This document shows, one piece after another, positions 55,683 through 64,000 of a DNA stretch of 64,000 nucleotides; positions within the stretch are counted from its first letter, which is position 1; every line of letters begins with the position of its first letter. The notes beneath the pieces are model-generated. The model was not told where the DNA came from. It made no database searches and was given only the letters and a program-made list of their open reading frames with translations. The DNA is taken from positions 1 through 64,000 of the forward strand of contig JAGWVJ010000006.1 of NCBI GenBank assembly GCA_018970945.1. The letters are read 5' to 3'. Made by a program: the position numbers and the translations under genes. This stretch comes from Cyanobacteria bacterium REEB417 (GTDB taxonomy: Bacteria; Cyanobacteriota; Cyanobacteriia; PCC-6307; Cyanobiaceae).

Positions 55683-56261
55683 ATGGTCGAGATGAGCGTC
55701 GCCGGCATCGCCCTCGATGCGGCCAGCCGCAGCCCGATCGTGCTGCTGCGGGATCCTTCGGGCCGTCGCCAGGTACCGATCTGGATCGACCAGGCCCAGG
55801 CGCAAAACATCCTGGCGGGCATGAGTGGGCAGATGCCCCCCAGGCCCCTGAGCCACGACCTCATGGCCAGCCTGCTGGCCGCCGGCGGGCTCACCCTCGA
55901 GCGGGTGATCGTGCACACCATCGAAGACAGCACCTTCCGGGCCGTGCTCAAGCTCATGGGCCCGGCTGACGACCAGCAGCAGGAGCTTGATGCCCGTCCC
56001 AGTGATGCGATCGCCCTTGCCCTGCGAACCGGCAGTGGCATCTGGATGCTCGAGGAGGTGGTGGCCGATGCGTCGATTCCGGTCGATGCCGAGGCCGATG
56101 CCGAAGACCGTGAGGATTTTCGTCGCTTTCTCGACAGCACCTCACCCGCTGAGCTGGTACGGCATCTGAGCAAGGCCCAGCCCGAGCCCCAGCCTGCACC
56201 GCAGGCCGATGAGGGCGAACCGCCCACCCCGCCCGCAACCCCCGGCGACCCTGGTGGCTGA
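55683..56261 (+). CDS. bifunctional nuclease family protein (DUF151)
   Basis: VLLRDPSGRRQVPIWIDQAQAQNI; DARPSDAIALALRTG. Confidence 0.9.
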   Translation: MVEMSVAGIALDAASRSPIVLLRDPSGRRQVPIWIDQAQAQNILAGMSGQMPPRPLSHDLMASLLAAGGLTLERVIVHTIEDSTFRAVLKLMGPADDQQQELDARPSDAIALALRTGSGIWMLEEVVADASIPVDAEADAEDREDFRRFLDSTSPAELVRHLSKAQPEPQPAPQADEGEPPTPPATPGDPGG

Positions 56262-57408
56262 GTTGCCCTGGCGCCGTTTCGGCAGCCTGCCGGCGGTCTC
56301 ACCCTTTTCGCTGGGCACCATGCGCGCCATCGACAGCGCCGCCCAGATGGAGAGTGTGCTGCGCGCAGCCGTGGCCGCCGGCCTCAACCACATCGAGACC
56401 GCCGCGGCCTATGGGCCTGCCGAGACCTTTCTCGGCCAGGGCCTGACCCGGCTAGAGCGCGAGGGGGTCGTTCCGGCAGGCGGTTGGTTGATCACGAGCA
56501 AGCTGTTGCCCGGGCCTGACCTGCCCACGGCCCAGGACCAGCTGCGGGCCATGCTCAGGCGACTGGGGGTGGCCCGTCTCGACGGGCTGGCGGTGCACGG
56601 CATCAACCGAAGCGAGCACCTCGACTGGGCTCTGGACGGCCCAGGTGCGGCCTTTCTGGCCTGGGCCACCGGCGAAGGCCTGGTGGGCCAGATCGGATTT
56701 AGCAGCCATGGCTGCACATCCCTGATCGAGCGGGCCCTAGCCAGCGGCCGCTTTGCCTTCTGCAGCCTGCACCTGCATTGGTTTGACCAGGAGCGGCTGC
56801 CGCTGGCCCGCGCTGCCCTGGCCCAGGGCATCGGTGTGATGGCGATCTCGCCGGCCGACAAGGGCGGCCGCCTCTTCGACCCGCCGGCCGCGCTGCTCGC
56901 CGACTGCGCCCCCTTCCATCCGCTTGAGCTGGCCTATCGCTTTTTGCTTGATCAGGGGATCTCGACCCTCACCCTGGGGGCGTCCCAGCCCAGCGATCTG
57001 GCCATGGCCAACGCCATCGCCGCTGCGACCAGCCCCCGGCAGCCCTGGCTCAGTCCTGCCCAGCACCAGGCCCTGGCTCGTCTGGAGGCGGCCGGCCGTG
57101 GGCGACTTGGTGACGAGCGCTGCGGCCAGTGCCGCGCCTGTCTGCCCTGCCCCAATGACGTGCCGATCCCGGCGCTGTTGCGGCTGCGCAACCTGGCGGT
57201 TGGCCATGGTCTGCAGGGGTTTGCCCAGGAGCGCTACAACCTGATCAACCGGGCCGGCCATTGGTGGGAAACGGTTGATGCCGAGGCCTGCGCGGCCTGT
57301 GGTGCCTGTCTGCCCCGTTGTCCGCATCAGTTGCCGATTCCCCAGCTGCTGGCCGACACCCACCGGCGCCTGGTTGCCCGCCCCGGGCGCCGTCTGTGGG
57401 ACGACTAG
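56254..57408 (+). CDS. aldo/keto reductase with C-terminal 4Fe-4S domain
   Basis: GLNHIETAAAYGPAETFLGQGL; CGQCRACLPCPNDVPIP and CAACGACLPRCPHQLPIP cysteine motifs. Confidence 0.88.
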   Translation: MAELPWRRFGSLPAVSPFSLGTMRAIDSAAQMESVLRAAVAAGLNHIETAAAYGPAETFLGQGLTRLEREGVVPAGGWLITSKLLPGPDLPTAQDQLRAMLRRLGVARLDGLAVHGINRSEHLDWALDGPGAAFLAWATGEGLVGQIGFSSHGCTSLIERALASGRFAFCSLHLHWFDQERLPLARAALAQGIGVMAISPADKGGRLFDPPAALLADCAPFHPLELAYRFLLDQGISTLTLGASQPSDLAMANAIAAATSPRQPWLSPAQHQALARLEAAGRGRLGDERCGQCRACLPCPNDVPIPALLRLRNLAVGHGLQGFAQERYNLINRAGHWWETVDAEACAACGACLPRCPHQLPIPQLLADTHRRLVARPGRRLWDD

Positions 57409-57426
57409 GCCGCTGTCGGTCAGGCC

Positions 57427-58404
57427 TCAGGGGGCAGCCGCATCCCAGAGGGTCTGCCAGGCGAGCCGCTGGGCTGCGGGCAGGGGCGGCTGACTCCAGC
57501 AGCGTTGCAGCACGGCTTCAGGCGGCAGCAGCAGCGTTGCCAGGGACCCCGGCAGCGTCCGCAGGGCCTGCTGCAGTTCGTCCGCGGGCAGGGGCGGCAC
57601 CCAGCCCGCGGCCAGCAGCCGGGGCAGCAGGGGCGGCTGCAGCACCCGGGCCAGCCAGGTCAGCGGCACCGGGGCGGTCGCCCGGGCGGGCCTCAGCATC
57701 ACCTGCCAGCTCAGGGGCGCACCCGTGGCGGGAAGCACCACCTGGAGGCGGGGGTCCTGGCGCAACAGCGGGATCAGCCGTTGCTGCGGCAACACGGCAG
57801 CGCTGGCCCTGCCCAGCAGCAGCAGGTTGAGGCCATCGGCCTCGTCGTAGGCCAGGGCCGCCTGGCGCAGCCGCCGCAGCCGATCAGCATCGGCCCCCAT
57901 CAGCTCGATGCTGATGCGGGGGCTCGAGGGCAGCACCAGGCGCCCTTTCAGGCTCGGATCCAGCAGCACATCCCAGCTCCGGCGGGCCCGATCGAGCAGG
58001 TCCGGGCGGTTGCGCAAGGCCAGAACCCAGGGGCTGAACGCCCAGGGAAAGGCCAGTGCCTGGCTCTGGGGCGGGCCGTAAAGGCGGCTGACCGGCCCGG
58101 CAGCCGCGGCCAGACGGGCCAGCAAGGCCGGGGCACCCAGCGGCTGCAGCGCCGCTGGAGGGAGGCTCGAGGCCCAGCCGTCACTGAGTTGCAGCAGGTC
58201 GGCATCACGGGCGGCCGCCACGATCTGCTGACTGCGCTCGACGTCCTGCAGGCTCCAGGGGCTGGGCAGGCTGGCCAGCCAGGCCTTGGGCAACGCCCCC
58301 TTGCAGGCCAGGAGCCTTGGGCCGGCGCCGCGTGCGCAACCACCCAGCAGCGCCAGTGGCAGCAGGGCCGCACCCTGGCCCAGCAACTGGCGGCGGCTGA
58401 GCAC
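57427..58404 (-). CDS. extracellular solute-binding-like protein with Tat-type lipoprotein signal
   Basis: VLSRRQLLGQGAALLPLALLGGCARGAG; SRRQLLG twin-arginine and LLGGC lipobox; DLLDRARRSWDVLLDPSLKGRLVLPSSPR as in polyamine/iron-type SBPs. Confidence 0.72.
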   Translation of the reverse strand: MLSRRQLLGQGAALLPLALLGGCARGAGPRLLACKGALPKAWLASLPSPWSLQDVERSQQIVAAARDADLLQLSDGWASSLPPAALQPLGAPALLARLAAAAGPVSRLYGPPQSQALAFPWAFSPWVLALRNRPDLLDRARRSWDVLLDPSLKGRLVLPSSPRISIELMGADADRLRRLRQAALAYDEADGLNLLLLGRASAAVLPQQRLIPLLRQDPRLQVVLPATGAPLSWQVMLRPARATAPVPLTWLARVLQPPLLPRLLAAGWVPPLPADELQQALRTLPGSLATLLLPPEAVLQRCWSQPPLPAAQRLAWQTLWDAAAP

Positions 58405-58444
58405 GGCGGCCAAGGCAAAGGTTGACCCTAGGGTGTCTGAGCGC

Positions 58445-59545
58445 TCAGGCCAGCAGGCTGCAGGCCTCATCGCAGGCCTCGGCCAGGGCCAGGGCCGGGC
58501 GGCCGCTGAGCTCCCAGAGCACCGCCACGCCGCCGGCACCCACCCCTTCCTTGACGTAGCCGCATTCGTAGTCGCGCAGCGCGCGGTGCTGACATCGGTC
58601 AAATCGCAGCCCGGTGACCGCCAGTCGGGCACGCACCCCAAGCAGCGCACCGATGCGCACGAGCAGCAGCGACAGATCGCTGCCGGGCTCCCTGGCCACC
58701 CAGGCGGTGGTGGCCACAAGAGCCGCCGCCGCGATGGCGCTGCGCCGCTCCGCAGGTGCCAGGGCCAGGGTCAGGGCCAGCACCGCCGCCATCTGGCTGC
58801 CACCGGCCAGCAGCACCGGTGCACCCCGTCCGGCCAGCTCGAGCACCAGGCCGGCCGCCAACGCCTGCATCGGATCGCCCACGGCCGCCAGCACCCTGAT
58901 GGGGTCCCGGTGCGCCTCCTCCCCCGGATCGGGTGTCGGCCCCAGGCCGGCTGCCGCCAGGCCGCGGTTGACCAGGGTGGCCTTGAGTCCATGGACCGGC
59001 TGCCGCAGGCTGCCGCTCACCAGCCCGGTGGCGGCGATCCCCAGGCCCTCCAGCACGCCCAGGGCCGTGGTGGTTCCACCCGGGACGCATTCGGCCAGCA
59101 GCAGGGGGTCACCGGCGGGCCAGCTGCGGCCCCAGCGACGTCCCCGCTCCACGAGAGCACGAACCCGTGCCATCGGCATGGCGGCACCCGTGCTCACACA
59201 GGCGGCCGTCCCACCGGCTTCGGGGGCAGGCAGGCGTACGTGGGGTACCCGGGGTGCCACAGGGCAACCCAGGTCGACCACCAGGGTGCGCGGCAGCAGG
59301 CCCAGTTCCCGCAGCCCCACATGGCTGATCAGGGCAGGGCTGACGCCAGCAGGCAGGGGCGGTAAGGCCTGGGACCGCGGCGCCTGGGGCCCCAGCAGCA
59401 GCAGTTCGGCATCGGCGGCCGCGGTCTGGCGCCGGGAGGCGGCCGTGGCACCGGCCGCCGAGATGCCGTGCACCTCGGCCGTGGCCGTGGCCGCCAGCAG
59501 CAGCAGGGGGCGGACCTGCTGCCAGCGCCCGGCCAGCTCGGTCAC
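58445..59545 (-). CDS. nicotinate-nucleotide--dimethylbenzimidazole phosphoribosyltransferase-like (TIGR00303/CobT-like)
   Basis: MARVRALVERGRRWG..LLLAECVPGGTTTALGVLEGLG; LAVTGLRFDRCQHRALRDYECGYVKEGVGAGG; GTG start overlapping upstream stop. Confidence 0.85.
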   Translation of the reverse strand: MTELAGRWQQVRPLLLLAATATAEVHGISAAGATAASRRQTAAADAELLLLGPQAPRSQALPPLPAGVSPALISHVGLRELGLLPRTLVVDLGCPVAPRVPHVRLPAPEAGGTAACVSTGAAMPMARVRALVERGRRWGRSWPAGDPLLLAECVPGGTTTALGVLEGLGIAATGLVSGSLRQPVHGLKATLVNRGLAAAGLGPTPDPGEEAHRDPIRVLAAVGDPMQALAAGLVLELAGRGAPVLLAGGSQMAAVLALTLALAPAERRSAIAAAALVATTAWVAREPGSDLSLLLVRIGALLGVRARLAVTGLRFDRCQHRALRDYECGYVKEGVGAGGVAVLWELSGRPALALAEACDEACSLLA

Positions 59546-60189
59546 AGGGGGTCGAGGGCCACCAGCGCCCGCAGCGCCGCCGGCGGTTCGCTGATCGGGC
59601 TGCGTAGTCGCGGAAAGATCCAGTAGGCCACGGCGTGCAGCGCCAGCACCACGATGGCGTTCTGCAGCCATACCAGCAGCACGGCGGCCAGCTGCACCTG
59701 GGGAAGTTCGATGCCGCTGGCGAGTCCGACCAGACCCAGCACCCGCTCGAGCAGCCCTGCTGCGGCAGCGGTGATCACCACCCAGAGGTTTTCGCCCACC
59801 AGCACCGAGAGCACCGCCACCCGCACAAGAAAGCCCGCAGCGCCGATCACGCTGCCGACACCCCAGCTCCACCACCAGCTGATGCGCCGCTGCCAGCACC
59901 AGCCCAGCCAGAGGGCCAGGGCCCCATAGGGAAACACCACCAGCGGTCCGCGGATGGGGCCCATCAGGGCCAGCAGCAGCAGGCCGGTCACCGCCAGACC
60001 CTCGAGGGCCTGGCGCCCGCCGTGGCGCAGCTGCAACAGGGCCAGGGGCAGGGGCAGCGCCAGCCGAAACAGGGGACTGCCCACCGGCAGGTAATACAGG
60101 GCGATCCACAGCAGAGCCGTGGCCGCGGCCAGATAGGCCGTTTCGGTCAGCTGGCGCGCCTGGCGCTGGCTCAGGGGCTGGGGGGCCAT
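59542..60189 (-). CDS. DUF2232 domain membrane protein
   Basis: 215 aa polytopic protein directly upstream of cobT-like gene; DUF2232-like composition. Confidence 0.72.
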   Translation of the reverse strand: MAPQPLSQRQARQLTETAYLAAATALLWIALYYLPVGSPLFRLALPLPLALLQLRHGGRQALEGLAVTGLLLLALMGPIRGPLVVFPYGALALWLGWCWQRRISWWWSWGVGSVIGAAGFLVRVAVLSVLVGENLWVVITAAAAGLLERVLGLVGLASGIELPQVQLAAVLLVWLQNAIVVLALHAVAYWIFPRLRSPISEPPAALRALVALDPL

Positions 60190-60193
60190 CGCG

Positions 60194-60667
60194 TCAGCGG
60201 CTGCGCGGTGCTGGAGCCGGTACCGGCAGCGGCGCCGCTGCAGGGGCGCCGCTGCCGGCGGCTCCGGGTGTGATGCGCTCGATCATTTCGACTTCAAACG
60301 GAACCCCCGCGGCCCGCAGGGCCTGGGTGACCACTTCGGCCGGCGCCGCAGGGTCTCCGCTCGGCAGCCGGATGGTGATCCGGTAGGGCGCCGGTGCCAT
60401 GGTGCGGCTGGGGGCTGCTGCCGGACGCGCAGCCTCGACTCGAGCCCCCACAGGGCTTGGGGGCTGTGCGGCCGTCGGCTTGGCCCGGCTGGCCGCTGCT
60501 GCCGGCGTGCCGGGTTGGCGTGCGGGCTGGTCTGCAGGCTGGTCTTCAATCTGGGGTGCGCTCGAAAAGCTGCTGGCTAGCCGGTCCCCCAGGGGAGTGC
60601 CGCTGCAGCCTCCCAGCAGCAGGACCGCAAGCGCCGCCGCCGCACGGGTTGGGTGCCGGCGAATCAT
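60194..60667 (-). CDS. putative lipoprotein, proline/alanine-rich
   Basis: Lipobox [12 protein letters not shown], low-complexity linker, C-terminal [38 protein letters not shown]. Confidence 0.68.
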   Translation of the reverse strand: MIRRHPTRAAAALAVLLLGGCSGTPLGDRLASSFSSAPQIEDQPADQPARQPGTPAAAASRAKPTAAQPPSPVGARVEAARPAAAPSRTMAPAPYRITIRLPSGDPAAPAEVVTQALRAAGVPFEVEMIERITPGAAGSGAPAAAPLPVPAPAPRSR

Positions 60668-63393
60668 GGGCTGTCGGCGGCGCGGACGATCCGCACCGCA
60701 CTTGCCCTGAGGCGGCCGCTCTTGGTGGTGGCGGGTGGCTTCTTGGCGGCGGGCTTGGCCGGGGCTTTGCTGCCGGCGGCCTTGCGGGTGGTGCCGCCGG
60801 CCGCCTTGGCACGGCCTTTGCCCTTGCCGGTGGCGGCCTTGGCGGCCAGCAGTTCGACGGCCTGCTCCAGGTTGATGGTCTCGGCGGTGGTGCCCTCAGG
60901 CAGCGAAGCGTTGACCTTGCCCTGTTTGACGTAGAGGCCATAGGGGCCATCGAACAGCTGGACCGCCTCGTCGGCCCCCTCAGGGATGCCGAGGTCCTTG
61001 AGGGCGGTGCGCCCACCGCGACCTTTCTTGGGCATCGCCAGCAGCTCGAGGGCGCGGCTCAGGCCGATGGCCAGCACGTCGTCTTCGGCCTTGAGCGAGC
61101 GGTAGTCCTTTTCGCCCTTGCCCTTGTCGTGCACCACATAGGGGCCGAACCGGCCCAGGCCCGCCTGCACCCTGCCGCCATCGGGGTGTTCGCCCAGCTG
61201 CCGTGGCAGCCGCAACAGCCCCAGGGCGTCCTCGAGGCTCAGCTCCTCGGGCTTGGCGCCCTTGGGCAGCGAGGCGCGCTTGGGCTTGGGGTTCTCGTCG
61301 CTGACCTGACCCTTTTGCACGTAGGGACCGTACTGGCCGAACAGCAGGTAGACCTGCTCGCCGGTTTCGGGGTCTTCGCCGAGCGACTCGGGTCCGTCAA
61401 CCTTTTGCCTGAGGATCAGCTCAGCGCGCTCAGCATCGAGATCGGCCGGGGTGATCTCGGTGGGCAGGTTGGCCTTGAGCAGTTCCTCGGTGCCATCGTC
61501 GGCCACCCGCTTGGTCTCGAGGTAGGCGCCGAAGCGGCCGATGCGCACGACACAGGGCAGGCCCTCGAGCTCGACCGTGCGCGAGGCGCCTGGGTCGATG
61601 TCGCCCTCGCGCTGGGCCACCTGGGTCTCGAGACCTTGTTCGCCTTTGTAGAAGCCCTCCAGGTAGGGCAGCCACTGCACCTGCCCATGGGAGATCTCGT
61701 CGAGGCTGTTCTCCATCCGGGCGGTAAAGCTGGTGTCCACCAGATCTGGAAAGTGCTCCTCGAGCAGGGCCGTGACGGCAAACGCCGTGAAGCTGGGGGT
61801 GAGGCTGTTGTTCTGCAGGGTGGCGTAGCCCCGGTCCACAATCGTGCCGATGATCGAGGCGTAGGTCGAGGGCCGACCGATACCTTCTTTCTCGAGCATC
61901 TTGACCAGGGCCGCCTCGCTGTATCGGGCGGGTGGCTGGGTCTGGTGGCCCAGGGCCTCGACGCCCTTGCAGGCCGGGCTGTCGCCGGCCTTGAGGCCGG
62001 GTAGCAGCACCTCCTGACCCTCCAGGGCCGCATCGGGATCGTCGCTGCCCTCCACGTAGGCCCGAAAGAAGCCCGCGAAATCGATGCGCTTGCCGCTGGC
62101 CCGGAAGCTGGCGGTGCCCAGGGCGCCGCCGGCGACCTCGAGATCGACGCTCAGCATCGTGAGGCGGGCATCGGCCATCTGGCTGGCCACGGTGCGCTTC
62201 CAGATCAGCTCGTAGAGGGCCAGATCGCGGCCGTCCAGGCCGGTGCCCGCAGGGTCGCGAAAGCTCTCGCCGGCGGGCCTGATCGCTTCATGGGCCTCCT
62301 GGGCGTTGCGGGCCTTGGTCGAGAACTGGCGGGGGGCCGGGCTCAGGTAATCCTGGCCGTACTTGGCCTCCACGCAGCTGCGGGCGGCACCGATCGCCTG
62401 CTCGCTCAGGTGCACCGAGTCGGTGCGCATGTAGGTGATGAAGCCGCGTTCGTAGAGCCCCTGAGCTGTGCGCATGGTTTCGCGCGCCGAGAGGCGCAAC
62501 TTGCGGTTGGCCTCCTGCTGCAGGGTGCTGGTGGTGAACGGTGCGACCGGCTTGCGCACCGTTGGTTTCTCCTCGACCGTCGCCACCCGCCAGGGGGCCG
62601 TTTCAACAGCCTGTTGCAGGGCCCTGGCCTCAGCCTCGGCCAGCAGCCGCACTTTGCTGCCGGCCTTGAGGGCGCCGGTGCTCTCGTCAAAGTCGCTGCC
62701 GCCGGCGATCCGCTCGCCGGCCAGGTGGCTGAGCTTGGCCTCAAAGCCGCCACCCGCCTGCTCGAGCCTGGCCTTCAGGTCCCAGTAGCTGCCGCTGCGG
62801 AAGGCCCGGCGCGCCCGCTCACGCTGCACGAGCAGGCGCACCGCCACCGACTGCACGCGGCCGGCGCTCAGACCCCATGCCACCTTCTTCCACAGCAGGG
62901 GCGAGAGGGTGTAGCCCACCAGGCGGTCAAGGATGCGCCGGGTCTCCTGGGCGTGCACGAGTTCCATATCGAGCTCGCGGGTCTGTTCGAGAGCCCGGCT
63001 GATGGCTTCTTTGGTGATCTCGTGGAACACCATGCGCTTGGCCGGCACCTTGGGGGCAAGCAACTGCAGCAGGTGCCAGCTGATCGATTCGCCTTCGCGG
63101 TCCTCGTCGGTGGCGAGCAGCAGCCGGTCGGCACCCTTGAGGGCGTCCTTGAGCTCCTTGACCACCTTTTTCTTGTCCTTCGGAACCACGTAGAGGGGTT
63201 CGAAGCCGTTGGTGGTGTTGACGCCCAGGTTGGCCCATTTCTCCCCTTTGAACGCCGCTGGAATCTCACTGGCGTTGTTGGGCAGATCGCGCACATGCCC
63301 CATCGAGGCCTCCACCCGGAAGTCCTTGGGCAGAAAGCCGCGGATGGTGCGCGCCTTGGTGGGGCTTTCGACGATGACGAGGGTATGACCCAC
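60664..63393 (-). CDS. topA: DNA topoisomerase I
   Basis: [63 protein letters not shown]; basic Lys/Ala-rich tail. Confidence 0.97.
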   Translation of the reverse strand: MGHTLVIVESPTKARTIRGFLPKDFRVEASMGHVRDLPNNASEIPAAFKGEKWANLGVNTTNGFEPLYVVPKDKKKVVKELKDALKGADRLLLATDEDREGESISWHLLQLLAPKVPAKRMVFHEITKEAISRALEQTRELDMELVHAQETRRILDRLVGYTLSPLLWKKVAWGLSAGRVQSVAVRLLVQRERARRAFRSGSYWDLKARLEQAGGGFEAKLSHLAGERIAGGSDFDESTGALKAGSKVRLLAEAEARALQQAVETAPWRVATVEEKPTVRKPVAPFTTSTLQQEANRKLRLSARETMRTAQGLYERGFITYMRTDSVHLSEQAIGAARSCVEAKYGQDYLSPAPRQFSTKARNAQEAHEAIRPAGESFRDPAGTGLDGRDLALYELIWKRTVASQMADARLTMLSVDLEVAGGALGTASFRASGKRIDFAGFFRAYVEGSDDPDAALEGQEVLLPGLKAGDSPACKGVEALGHQTQPPARYSEAALVKMLEKEGIGRPSTYASIIGTIVDRGYATLQNNSLTPSFTAFAVTALLEEHFPDLVDTSFTARMENSLDEISHGQVQWLPYLEGFYKGEQGLETQVAQREGDIDPGASRTVELEGLPCVVRIGRFGAYLETKRVADDGTEELLKANLPTEITPADLDAERAELILRQKVDGPESLGEDPETGEQVYLLFGQYGPYVQKGQVSDENPKPKRASLPKGAKPEELSLEDALGLLRLPRQLGEHPDGGRVQAGLGRFGPYVVHDKGKGEKDYRSLKAEDDVLAIGLSRALELLAMPKKGRGGRTALKDLGIPEGADEAVQLFDGPYGLYVKQGKVNASLPEGTTAETINLEQAVELLAAKAATGKGKGRAKAAGGTTRKAAGSKAPAKPAAKKPPATTKSGRLRASAVRIVRAADSP

Positions 63394-63503
63394 AGCTGAG
63401 GCGGTGAACCGCTTCCCTCTTTATCGCATCGGCGCGCCCTGTGCGCGAGCCCCGGCCCCGATGACTGAAGTGCCTGGCAGCGCAGCTACAGTCGCAGCGA
63501 GCA

Positions 63504-64000
63504 ATGCTGGCAACTCTTCCGGTGAATTTCAGCACCTTGTCGCTGCAGCTCCATGCGGATGCCATCGCACCCGAAGCGGCTGTGCTGGTGGCGCTGCTGC
63601 TGAGCCTGCTGGTTGATCTGGCCGGCGAACAGGCCGCGGCCCGCTGGGTGCCGCCGATCTGCTACGGCGGCCTGGGTGGTGCCTTGGTGCTGCTTGCCCT
63701 GCAATGGAACAACCCTGCAGAACCCGCCTTTCTCGGGTCGTTCCTGGCCGACAACCTGGCCATCGCCTTCCGGGCGGTTGTGGCGGCATCGACCCTGATC
63801 TCGCTGATGCTGAGCTGGCGCTATGTGGAGCGCAGCGGCACACCGATCGGCGAATACGCGTCGATTCTTCTGGCAGCCACTCTGGGCGCCATGCTCCTGT
63901 GCGGCTCCACCGACCTGGTCAGCATCTTCGTGTCGCTGGAAACCCTCTCGGTTTCCAGCTATCTGCTTGCGGGCTACATGAAGCGCGATGCCCGAAGCTC
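63504..64000 (+). CDS. ndhB: NAD(P)H-quinone oxidoreductase subunit 2 (NdhB), N-terminal fragment (runs off window end)
   Basis: [78 protein letters not shown]. Confidence 0.92.
   Translation, partial: MLATLPVNFSTLSLQLHADAIAPEAAVLVALLLSLLVDLAGEQAAARWVPPICYGGLGGALVLLALQWNNPAEPAFLGSFLADNLAIAFRAVVAASTLISLMLSWRYVERSGTPIGEYASILLAATLGAMLLCGSTDLVSIFVSLETLSVSSYLLAGYMKRDARS

Noticed and set aside
62290-63399. 369-aa ORF antisense to topA, and similar long antisense ORFs (12597-13475, 19195-20505, 21613-22374, 36524-37672, 47591-48700, 60394-62004)
   Set aside because: All lie opposite confidently identified genes and show the GC-biased composition expected of mirror ORFs.

Overview
The window is a GC-rich chromosomal segment of a unicellular cyanobacterium, most likely the Synechococcus/Cyanobium (picocyanobacterial) lineage judging by gene content and order. 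It is almost entirely core genome. Recognisable modules: photosynthetic electron transport (petG, cytM, petC-petA, psaF-psaJ, a high-light-inducible protein, chlI, start of ndhB); a complete aa3-type cytochrome oxidase locus (ctaA/ctaB divergent from ctaC-D-E); tatC-DUF3067; cobalamin genes (cobM, a CobT-like protein); groEL (solitary copy); topA; pilT; tsaD; ppx and other housekeeping genes. There is one tRNA-Val(CAC). I found no phage, transposon, CRISPR array or recognisable defence island. The clearest non-coding find, absent from the ORF track, is a well-formed Yfr1 small RNA between the guaB-like gene and trxA: a cUACGg-capped 5' hairpin, the ACTCCTCACAC motif, and a terminator. Other items worth checking: petG nested antisense inside the 3' end of the rsmD ORF; three short tandem-repeat expansions (a 20-bp x3 repeat joining ruvC to the next gene, an 18-bp x4 repeat in the Hli N-terminus, a 24-bp duplication in a CAAD protein); a possibly frameshifted small secreted protein gene; a Tat-type lipoprotein; and DUF39/DUF3067/DUF3370 genes in suggestive contexts. 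I did not find convincing evidence for a wholly new biological system.
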